A stretch of 64,000 nt of DNA from the NCBI GenBank assembly GCA_963725175.1, contig CAVRXH010000006.1:1550001-1614000 (forward strand), given 5' to 3'. Every line of letters starts with the position of its first letter. Positions within the stretch are counted from its first letter, which is position 1. Under the pieces are notes generated by a model that worked only from the letters and a program-made list of their open reading frames with translations, did no database searches and was not told the DNA's origin. A program made the position numbers and the translations under genes. This document shows, piece by piece, positions 57,806 through 64,000 of this stretch. The DNA comes from DASUBV01 sp963725175. Its GTDB lineage: Bacteria; Actinomycetota; Actinomycetes; Streptosporangiales; Streptosporangiaceae.

Positions 57806-58117
57806 TTAGTCCTCGCCCTCGCCCTCGGCGCCGTCGGTGAAGCCTGGCCGCTCGACGGTCTGACCGGCCGCAGCTTGATCGATTCCTTCGAGGATGGTCC
57901 TCGCGAGGTCCGGGTCACGCCAGACGATCATCTCGCGCTCCGGGATCGAGACAACCGGGATCAGCAGCAAGACACCGTCAATGTTGCGCTCGACGCGGTA
58001 GCGGCGGCCAGGCTCAGCGCCGGCCCTGCCAAGGCTCACCCGCCCGCGGCTGTCGACCTCGGTCTCGGCGATGGTCTCGAACTGCTCCGGCTCGTAGCCG
58101 ATGGATGCGGCGGTCAT
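57806..58117 (-). CDS. Antitoxin-like protein with AbrB-type N-terminal domain
   Basis: 103 aa. Residues 16-55 (AETEVDSRGRVSLGRAGAEP then GRRYRVERNIDGVLLLIPV) look like a SpoVT-AbrB hairpin; the C-terminus is acidic (GFTDGAEGEGED), as in many antitoxins. ATG 58117 has GGGAAGG upstream. The upstream region contains two direct TGCGGCAA copies near 58190-58205, possibly its operator. It forms a tight pair with the toxin-like gene. The remaining bases to 58274 are non-coding. Confidence 0.6.
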   Translation of the reverse strand: MTAASIGYEPEQFETIAETEVDSRGRVSLGRAGAEPGRRYRVERNIDGVLLLIPVVSIPEREMIVWRDPDLARTILEGIDQAAAGQTVERPGFTDGAEGEGED

Positions 58118-58274
58118 TGGTGCACCTTCCCGATAGGCCTAAGGGTGACGGATCGGGGAGTTTCCTCCGTAGTGGCGGTAGCGGCGATAGTGCGGCAATG
58201 CGGCAATGCCCACTTTGCTACACGTACCGGTGTATGACGCACGAGAGACTTCTGGAGTGACCGAGGGTAACTAT

Positions 58275-58595
58275 TCAGCCGGACCAGCGGGCGCGGCGCA
58301 TGTCCACGCCGGCGGTGCTGCCGTCGGCCGCGCGGCGCAGCGGGGTGCCTTCCTCGCGGTAACGGGCCAGCGCGGACCGCTCGTGGCCGGCCAGCAGCGA
58401 GCCGTTCGCGTGCACGACCCGCCACCAGGGCACGCCGCCGCCCCAGATAGCCATCACCCGGCCGACCTGCCGGGGGCCGCCCTCGCCGAGGTACTCGGCG
58501 ATGTCCCCATAGGACATCACCCGGCCGGGCGGGATGGCGTCTACGACATCGAGCACGCGGGCGGTGTAGTCGCTGACCTCCTGTTCGGCCGTCAC
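58275..58595 (-). CDS. Alkyltransferase-like (ATL) DNA-damage-recognition protein
   Basis: 106-aa protein with the DNA-binding fold of O6-alkylguanine-DNA alkyltransferase but without the acceptor Cys: the PCHRV active-site box reads PWWRVVHANGSL, with Trp57 at the Cys position. VLDVVDAIPPGRVMSYGDIA and PRQVGRVMAIWGGG carry the helix-turn-helix and the Arg finger region. ATL proteins flag O6-alkylguanines for nucleotide excision repair. GTG 58595 overlaps the subtilisin stop (GTGA). Rv3204 of M. tuberculosis is a comparable gene close to adnAB. Confidence 0.9.
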   Translation of the reverse strand: MTAEQEVSDYTARVLDVVDAIPPGRVMSYGDIAEYLGEGGPRQVGRVMAIWGGGVPWWRVVHANGSLLAGHERSALARYREEGTPLRRAADGSTAGVDMRRARWSG

Positions 58596-60391
58596 GGCTG
58601 GTCACCGGGGAAGCCGCCAGAGGGACTGGGGCCGCCGGAGGGACTGGGGCCGCCGCTCCTCGGGTCGCCGCCTGGCCAGGAGTCGCCAGCCGTCCAGGAG
58701 TCAGCAGCGGTCCAGGAGTCGCCAGTGGTCCAGGAGTCAGTGGTCCAGGAGTCAGCGGCCCAGGAGTCAGTGGCGGCCCGGGAGTCGCCGCCGGGCGGGG
58801 TGCCGCCTGGGGACGCGGCGCCGCCCACGGACGGGGTGCCGTCGGCGGGTGCGGAGAAATGCCGGCCGGACGGTGACGCCTGCCAGGGCCGGAACCGGAG
58901 CGCGCCCGGCGGGCCGTGCGGTTCGGCGCCCGGCGGGCCGGGCTGGCCGCCACCGTACTGGCCGCCACCATGCTGGCCGCTGCCGTACTGGCCGCTGCCG
59001 TACGAGTCGCTGCCGTACTGCTGGGATGACGACCGCTGCCAGTCAGGCGGGCGTACCGCTGGCTGGGGCGCGGTGGGAGCGTCGTGGACGGAAGGCCGCG
59101 GGGCGTCGGGGTCAGCCGTGACTAGGCCCCAGCCAGGCGTGGGCGGCGGCGGGCGGCGCGGGGCCGGGCCGGCGGCGGGCTCGGGCTGGCGCAGCCCGGC
59201 CAGCCGGACCGCCGCGAGGACAATCGCCGCCAGGCAGGCGACGCCGAGCACGCTGAACAGCAGCAGGCTCAGCGGCCCGCGCGGGCTCACCGGCGGGGCG
59301 GGCACCGCCTGCGGGCCGCCGCCGAAGTGCGAGGCAGCGGCGACGGTGTGACTGACCTGGCCCTGGCGGGCGAGCCTGCCGGCCGCGGCCAGCGCCGCGA
59401 CGGCATCGACCGTGCCGAACCCGACCTGCTTGTCATACCCGCCGGCCGGCCGGTGCCAGGTCGAGCGAGTGATGGCGGTGATCACCTGCGCGTCGGACAG
59501 GCCGGGATAGCGCGACTTGACGAGCGCGGCGACACCCGCCGTCAGCGCGCACGCCGGGCTGGTCCCGCTGACCAGCCAGTACTGGCCGTCCCGGCCCTGG
59601 GCCGGCACGTTCACGCCGGGCGCGGCCACCTGCACGGAGAAGTTCTCGCTGGAGAACGAGGCCGGCGCCCAGCCCGGCCCCACGGCGGCGACGCCGAGCA
59701 CGCCGGGATAGCTGGCCGGGAACGAGTACGGCGCGGTCTTCGTGCCGGTCTGGTCGGCGGTGCTGCCTGAGTTGCCCGACGAGGCCACCACGACCACGTC
59801 GTGCGCGTAGGCGTCCTGCAGGGCGGAGCGGACGGAGCGGCTCGGCGCCCCGTACCCCAGCGACATGCTGATGACCCCGGCCCGGTGGCTGACCGCGTAC
59901 CTGATCGCCCTGGCGAGCTCGTGCTGCCCCCGGCTCAGGCTCTCGTGCTCGTAGGCCGAGTAACCGGGATCGAGCCGGTCGGTGATCACCCGGATCGACA
60001 GCACGGTGGACTTAGGAGCGCTGCCCAGGATCCCGCTGCTGCCGCCGTCGTGGCCGTGGCCGGCGATCAGCGAGGCCATCCAGGTGCCGTGCACGCCCCA
60101 GTCCTGGCTGCTCGACGGGGTGCCGACGCCGGTGTAGTCCGGCCCGGAGCGCACCGAGTGCACCAGGTCGGAGACCTGGCCGTCCACTCCGCTGTCGATG
60201 ACGGCGACCGTCACCCCGGCGCCCTTGGTGACCGGCCAGGCGGCCGGCGCGTTGATCGCGTCCAGCACCCACATCTGGGCGTTGCGGACGCCGTCAGCCC
60301 TGGCCGGGGCGGCACCGATCAGCAGCGCGGCCGCGGCAAGTATCGGCGCGAGCGCGGCGGCGGCGCCGTGACGGCGCGCGGCGGTCAGCAT
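58592..60391 (-). CDS. Membrane-anchored subtilisin-family (S8) serine protease, mycosin-like
   Basis: 599 aa. Signal peptide at 1-32 (hydrophobic core AAALAPILAAAALLIGAAPA, then RADG). Catalytic triad Asp66 in VAVIDSGVDG, His101 in GVHGTWMASLIAG and Ser278 in VSGTSPACALTAG; Asn in ASSGNSGSTADQ is the oxyanion residue. One membrane helix at about 371-398 (LLLFSVLGVACLAAIVLAAV). The C-terminal 200 residues are low-complexity with repeats YGSGQYGSGQHGGGQYGG and DSWTTGDSWTAADSWTAGDS. The layout (signal, protease, C-terminal anchor) is that of mycosins, but no type VII secretion genes are in the window. It starts 7 bases inside the upstream gene. Confidence 0.88.
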   Translation of the reverse strand: MLTAARRHGAAAALAPILAAAALLIGAAPARADGVRNAQMWVLDAINAPAAWPVTKGAGVTVAVIDSGVDGQVSDLVHSVRSGPDYTGVGTPSSSQDWGVHGTWMASLIAGHGHDGGSSGILGSAPKSTVLSIRVITDRLDPGYSAYEHESLSRGQHELARAIRYAVSHRAGVISMSLGYGAPSRSVRSALQDAYAHDVVVVASSGNSGSTADQTGTKTAPYSFPASYPGVLGVAAVGPGWAPASFSSENFSVQVAAPGVNVPAQGRDGQYWLVSGTSPACALTAGVAALVKSRYPGLSDAQVITAITRSTWHRPAGGYDKQVGFGTVDAVAALAAAGRLARQGQVSHTVAAASHFGGGPQAVPAPPVSPRGPLSLLLFSVLGVACLAAIVLAAVRLAGLRQPEPAAGPAPRRPPPPTPGWGLVTADPDAPRPSVHDAPTAPQPAVRPPDWQRSSSQQYGSDSYGSGQYGSGQHGGGQYGGGQPGPPGAEPHGPPGALRFRPWQASPSGRHFSAPADGTPSVGGAASPGGTPPGGDSRAATDSWAADSWTTDSWTTGDSWTAADSWTAGDSWPGGDPRSGGPSPSGGPSPSGGFPGDQP

Positions 60392-61192
60392 CCAGGCGCC
60401 CCCGGGCAGGCCGGCACGGGCGGGGCGGTACCGAGGACCCCGGACGCCTGCTGGGACAGGCCCTGAGCCAGGCTCGCCATCTCCCTGCTCAGGTAGTGGT
60501 CGGAGCTGCTGTGGGTCCGCGGCCGACCGTCGGAGTAGCCGACCGTGGTCAGGATGACGTACGGGCCGGCCTCGGTGTCCAGGAAGAACTGGCGCTGGCC
60601 GTCCGCGAAGTGCTCCGCGACCGTCCCGCCGATGGCTGCCGAGCGGACCCCGTAGGACTCACCGTCCGCTGCCGCCGTGCCGAGCCGGTCGCCGGCGGCG
60701 GTGGCGTCGGCGGTATCCGGCAGCACCGCGACGCCGACGGTGGCGATCATGCTCCCGGTTGAGTCCGTGTAGGTGGCGCGCAGCAAGGTGGCGCAGTGAT
60801 AGCGGCGCAGCACCCGCGCAGCCGCCGAGTCCGCGCCGCCGGTGCAGGTGGCGGGCGTGCTGACGCCGAGCCGGTGCGCGCTCAGCTTCAGCCCTTCCGT
60901 GCCATCCAGCGTCGCGCCGGATAGCTGGTAGGTCACGGTGGCCGGGAAGATGACCGACACCGGCAGCGCGCGCCACCGGTTGCCCACTTCCCAGTTCTGT
61001 ATCTCGCGGCGCTGCGCGATCGTGAAGGTACGCGGTAGTCACCTGGCTGACCACGCCGGCGGCGGCGATGCCCAGGCCGCACAGGCTCGCGCCGAGGACC
61101 ACCAGCAGCCCGGCGCGCCGCCAGCGCTGGCCGGGCGGCGCGCCCGGCGGCGCGGCGTCCTGCCCAGCTTCGTCGGCGGGATCGTGCGGCAT
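60385..61192 (-). CDS. Single-pass membrane protein of unknown function, one frameshift
   Basis: About 268 aa after correcting a +1 shift near 61030. The N-terminal part MPHDPADEAGQDAAPPGAPP, then RAGLLVVLGASLCGLGIAAA as a membrane helix, leads to VVSQVTTA; the downstream part resumes as TFTIAQRREIQNWEVGNRWR and ALPVSVIFPATVTYQLSGAT and ends in PPVPACPGAPGC. The C-terminal domain would be outside the cell, with Cys in ATCTGG and YHCATLL. No family recognised. It is coupled to the S8 protease gene and may be its partner or substrate. Confidence 0.65.
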
Positions 61193-61288
61193 TACCACAC
61201 CGGAATCGTACGACCTGGCCGCGACAGCCGCGCCTGCCCCGCGGCCCGGCGCACCGGCAAGTGCGCCGGAAGGGCAGGGCTGCCGCGC

Positions 61289-62479
61289 TCAGTAGGTCGG
61301 CAGCGACGGGTCGATCTGGCTCACCCAGGCGAGCACCCCGCCGCCGACGTGCACGGCGTCGGAGAACCCGGCGTTCTTGATCACGGCCAGTACCTCGGCG
61401 CTGCGGGCACCGCTCTTGCAATGCAGCACGATGCGCTTGTCCTGGGGCAGCCGCTCCAGCGCGGCACCGGTGAGGAACTGGTCCTTGGGGATCAGCGTGG
61501 CGCCGGGGATGGAGACGATCTCGTACTCGTTCGGCTCCCGGACGTCGACCAGGAAGATGTTCTCGTCGTTGTCGAGCATCTCCTTCAGGTCGGTCGCCGA
61601 GATGGTCGAGCCTGAGGCGGCCTGCTGCGCGTCGGCGGAGACCGCCCCGCAGAAGGCGTCGTAGTCGATCAGCCCGGTGATGGTCGGGTTCTTCCCGCAG
61701 ATGGCGCACTCCGGGTCCTTCCTGACCCGAACCGTGCGGTAGCTCATCTCCAGGGCGTCATAGATCATCAGCCGCCCGGCCAGCGGCTCGCCCACGCCGG
61801 TGATGACCTTGATGGCCTCGTTGACCTGGATGGAGCCGATGGAGGCGCAGAGCACGCCGAGCACCCCGCCCTCGGCGCAGGACGGCACCATGCCGGGCGG
61901 CGGCGGCTCGGGGTACAGGCAGCGGTAGCAGGGGCCGTACTCGGCCCAGAAGACGCTGGCCTGCCCGTCGAACCGGTAGATGGACCCCCACATGTACGGC
62001 TTGCCCAGCAGCACGCAGGCGTCGTTGACCAGGTACCGGGTCGCGAAGTTGTCGGTGCCGTCCACGATCAGGTCGTACTGCGCGAAGATCTTCAGCGCGT
62101 TGTCAGAGTCGAGCTGCTGCTCGTGCAGGATCACCGTCACATACGGGTTGATCTCGCGGATGCTGTCCCTGGCGGACTGGGCCTTGGACCGGCCCACGTC
62201 CGACTGGCCGTGGATGATCTGGCGCTGCAGGTTGGACTCGTCCACGACATCGAAGTCGATGACGCCGAGCGTGCCGACGCCGGCCGCGGCCAGGTACAGC
62301 AGCGCGGGCGAGCCGAGGCCGCCGGCGCCCACGCACAGGACCTTGGCGTTCTTCAGCCGCTTCTGGCCGGTCATGCCGATCTCAGGAATGATCAGGTGCC
62401 GCGAGTACCGCTTGACCTCGTCAACACTCAGCTCGTCGGCCGGCTCGACCAGTGGTGGCAGTGACACAGCGATCTCCAT
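61289..62479 (-). CDS. moeZ: Adenylyltransferase/sulfurtransferase MoeZ (ThiF/MoeB domain plus rhodanese)
   Basis: 396 aa. Residues 20-270 are an E1-like MoeB/ThiF domain: VLCVGAGGLGSPALLYLAAA nucleotide loop, FDVVDESNLQRQIIHG, LIVDGTDNFATRYLVNDAC and zinc cysteines in CYRCLYP and CAICGKNP. The C-terminal rhodanese domain (about 300-396) has FLVDVREPNEYEIVSIPGA and the active-site loop VLHCKSGARSAEV. MoeZ adenylates and sulfurates ThiS/MoaD/CysO-like carrier proteins for molybdopterin, thiamine and cysteine synthesis. ATG 62479 (MEIAVSLPPL) was preferred; the frame extends to 62620 without similarity. Confidence 0.94.
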   Translation of the reverse strand: MEIAVSLPPLVEPADELSVDEVKRYSRHLIIPEIGMTGQKRLKNAKVLCVGAGGLGSPALLYLAAAGVGTLGVIDFDVVDESNLQRQIIHGQSDVGRSKAQSARDSIREINPYVTVILHEQQLDSDNALKIFAQYDLIVDGTDNFATRYLVNDACVLLGKPYMWGSIYRFDGQASVFWAEYGPCYRCLYPEPPPPGMVPSCAEGGVLGVLCASIGSIQVNEAIKVITGVGEPLAGRLMIYDALEMSYRTVRVRKDPECAICGKNPTITGLIDYDAFCGAVSADAQQAASGSTISATDLKEMLDNDENIFLVDVREPNEYEIVSIPGATLIPKDQFLTGAALERLPQDKRIVLHCKSGARSAEVLAVIKNAGFSDAVHVGGGVLAWVSQIDPSLPTY

Positions 62480-62618
62480 CGTCGAGGTTTCGTCAGTGGG
62501 GTGAACCCGGCGGGCGGCGCTGGCATTCCGGGTCTTGAGCACGGGCCGGACCTGGCCGGTGCTCGGGGCGTGGCCGCGCGTAGCGGAAATGTCACTGGCT
62601 AGCGGTAAACCTGCTGAC

Positions 62619-63327
62619 ATGCGAAACCCTCCAGGCGAGTTACTGCCTCCCCCGTTCTCGCGGCCGCCGCTGCCAGCACCGCTGCCACCGATGCCGCATC
62701 AGCCCGCCCGGCGGCCGCTGCCGGATGCCGTCGCGGGCGGCCAGCCACCCGGCGACGGCACCGTGCGGCGGGTGATGCTTCCCGACGCCGCCCCGCCCTA
62801 CGACGGCCAGCCTGCCCAGGCGACGCCCGCCGCCCGGCCCGCTAGCCCTGTCGCCTCCGCCGGCCGGGAGCCCGGCGCGAAGCCAGGGACGAGCCGACCG
62901 GAGACACCGGAGCGGCCAGCGCGGCATGCGGCGGCGGACGGGACGGACGGCTGGCCGGGGCAGTTCGCCCAGGCGCTGGCCGAGGCGCTGACCGGCGCCA
63001 GGCCCCCGCAGCAGGTGACCACCTGGACCACCGAGCAGGCGCGGCGGCGGATCCGCCAGATCGGCCCGCTGCTTCAGGCCAGCCAGCGGCCGCGAGTCCA
63101 CCGGATCCGGACCTGCGTGCCGCGGCCGGGGGTGGTGGAGATGACGGTGATCGTCGGGATCGGCCAGCGGGTCCGCGCCCTCGCGGTCCGGATGGAGCGC
63201 GACACCGGCCAGGCCGGTCGCCGGCGGCCGGCCCGGCGCGAGCCAGCACAGTGCGGGCCAGCACGGTGCGGGCCAGCATGGCGACGGCCAGCCCAGGTGG
63301 GTCTGCACCGCCATCGAGGCGGCCTGA
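62619..63327 (+). CDS. DUF6459-like (Rv3240c-neighbour type) conserved protein, one frameshift
   Basis: About 235 aa. A long Pro-rich N-terminal region leads to the conserved domain FAQALAEALTGARPPQQVTT, WTTEQARRRIRQIGPLLQAS and RPRVHRIRTCVPRPGVVEMT then VRALAVRMERD. The natural end RWVCTAIEAA with TGA at 63325-63327 lies in a +1-shifted frame; without correction the frame runs on to 63455 into the secA gene, with sequence that looks non-coding. A strong bidirectional hairpin starts 20 bases after the corrected stop, which supports the correction. Proteins of this kind are often encoded next to secA; their role is unknown. The family assignment is from memory. Confidence 0.65.
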
Positions 63328-63346
63328 GGCGACCGCCGAGCGACGA

Positions 63347-63379
63347 GAGGGCCGGCCAGCCAGTGGCTGGCCGGCCCTC
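63347..63379. terminator. Bidirectional terminator between the DUF6459-like gene and secA
   Basis: Perfect 15-bp arms GAGGGCCGGCCAGCC (63347-63361) and its complement (63365-63379) with an AGT loop. It lies between the corrected plus-strand stop (63327) and the secA stop (63421). Confidence 0.8.
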
Positions 63380-63420
63380 ACCCCGGCTTGTGCTCCCGCC
63401 GGCTTGTACCGCGCTAGCGC

Positions 63421-64000
63421 CTAGCGGTTCCTGGGGTCACCGTGGCACTGCTTGAACTTGCGACCCGACCCGCACGGGCAGGGCGCGTTCCTGCCGACCT
63501 TGGAGTAGTCGGCGTCACCGGCCGTCCCCGGCCCGGTGCGCTTCTCCGCCGCGCCGGAGCCGTCCGTGCTCGGCGCGGTGTAGCTGAGCTGCCCGGCGGG
63601 CTTGGGCCGGGCGAGACCGGGCGCGGCCAGGCCGGCCGGCGGCTGCTGGGCCTGCGGCTGGCCGCCGTTGCCCTGCGGCTCGCCGCCATTGCGCCGCGGC
63701 TGGCCGCCATTGCGCCGCCGCGCCGCCTGCTGCCCGGACGCTCCGGACCCGGACACCCCGGCCCCGGAAGCCCCGGACCCGGACACCGCGGGGCCGGCCG
63801 TCCGGCCGCCCAGCGACGGCAGCGCCGCTGGACCCTCCGCGCCGTCCTCCCCCTCGGCCACGATCGGATCCTGCTGAACCTGCACCTGCAGGTTGAACAG
63901 GCTGCCGACGGACTCTTCCTTGATCCCGTCCATCATCGTGCTGAACATGTCGAAGCCCTCGCGCTGGTACTCGACCAGCGGGTCACGCTGTGCCCAGCCG
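63421..64000 (-). CDS. secA: Preprotein translocase ATPase SecA, C-terminal part (gene continues beyond the window)
   Basis: SecA drives Sec-dependent export by ATP hydrolysis at SecYEG. The visible 193 residues begin in the helical wing/scaffold region (AQRDPLVEYQREGFDMFSTM then MDGIKEESVGSLFNLQVQV), pass through a Gly/Ser/Ala/Arg-rich linker of about 90 residues (63540-63840), and end in the zinc-binding tail GRNAPCPCGSGRKFKQCHGD with the C-x-C-x8-C-H ligands that contact SecB-like partners or the ribosome. The presence of the zinc tail favours the housekeeping SecA (SecA1-type). The linker is longer than usual. Confidence 0.93.
   Translation of the reverse strand, partial: GWAQRDPLVEYQREGFDMFSTMMDGIKEESVGSLFNLQVQVQQDPIVAEGEDGAEGPAALPSLGGRTAGPAVSGSGASGAGVSGSGASGQQAARRRNGGQPRRNGGEPQGNGGQPQAQQPPAGLAAPGLARPKPAGQLSYTAPSTDGSGAAEKRTGPGTAGDADYSKVGRNAPCPCGSGRKFKQCHGDPRNR

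Noticed and set aside
58680..58790. CRISPR-like repeat of CCAGGAGTC units
   Set aside because: The units lie in frame in the subtilisin tail and encode the DSWT repeats; there are no spacers of uniform length.

Overview
The window is very GC-rich DNA with the gene repertoire of a mycelial or soil actinobacterium (Actinomycetota). Signs are the F420-type oxidoreductases (LLM and Ddn families), an actinobacterial T-box leader on ileS, an AdnA/AdnB pair of helicase-nucleases, MoeZ, an MpaB-like oxygenase, many TetR/XRE regulators beside exporters, and many ATGA/GTGA gene overlaps. I cannot name the genus from sequence alone.

Layout. 1-13 kb: partial aquaporin, a glutamate-cysteine-ligase-family enzyme, a secreted sedolisin protease, a glutathionyl-hydroquinone-reductase-like protein, a propeller lipoprotein, a PatB/MalY C-S lyase, a stand-alone condensation-domain protein and ileS with its T-box. 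13-17 kb: an export operon (ABC-2 permease, double-ATPase subunit, TetR) made of overlapping genes. 17-26.5 kb: VapBC, a PHP-domain hydrolase, a frameshifted MFS exporter divergent from an XRE regulator, a Ddn-type oxidoreductase divergent from a TetR with two matching operators, an LLM oxidoreductase and a second MFS exporter. 26.5-31.5 kb: NudC, M20 dipeptidase, ABC1 kinase-like protein and MpaB-like oxygenase, all on the minus strand. 31.7-32.6 kb: a PhyH-type dioxygenase.

32.6-49.3 kb is an accessory island. It holds an XRE-Fic pair under a 42-bp perfect palindrome, an amber-interrupted coding remnant, a replication-relaxation protein typical of actinobacterial plasmids and integrative elements, a nest of IS30/IS5/IS256-type sequences, a giant (about 2330 aa) LamG-repeat protein without a signal peptide, a 5'-truncated TPR gene, and a thiamine-binding-protein gene split into two oppositely oriented halves around a decayed large serine recombinase.

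49.3-64 kb returns to core genes: HAD phosphatase, AdnB, AdnA, a deleted PLP-enzyme pseudogene, a toxin-antitoxin-like pair, an alkyltransferase-like protein, a membrane-anchored subtilisin, a membrane protein, MoeZ, a DUF6459-type protein and the SecA C-terminus. The adnAB, ATL and moeZ cluster resembles the arrangement around Rv3201c-Rv3206c of Mycobacterium tuberculosis, where nudC (Rv3199c) is almost adjacent. Here nudC and adnB are about 22 kb apart, which fits insertion of the island between them.

Five otherwise intact genes (MFS at 20.84 kb, LamG at 40.85 kb, AdnB at 50.3 kb, a membrane protein at 61.03 kb, the DUF6459 protein near 63.25 kb) each carry a net single-base insertion. The same sign in all five points to residual assembly error more than to real gene death.
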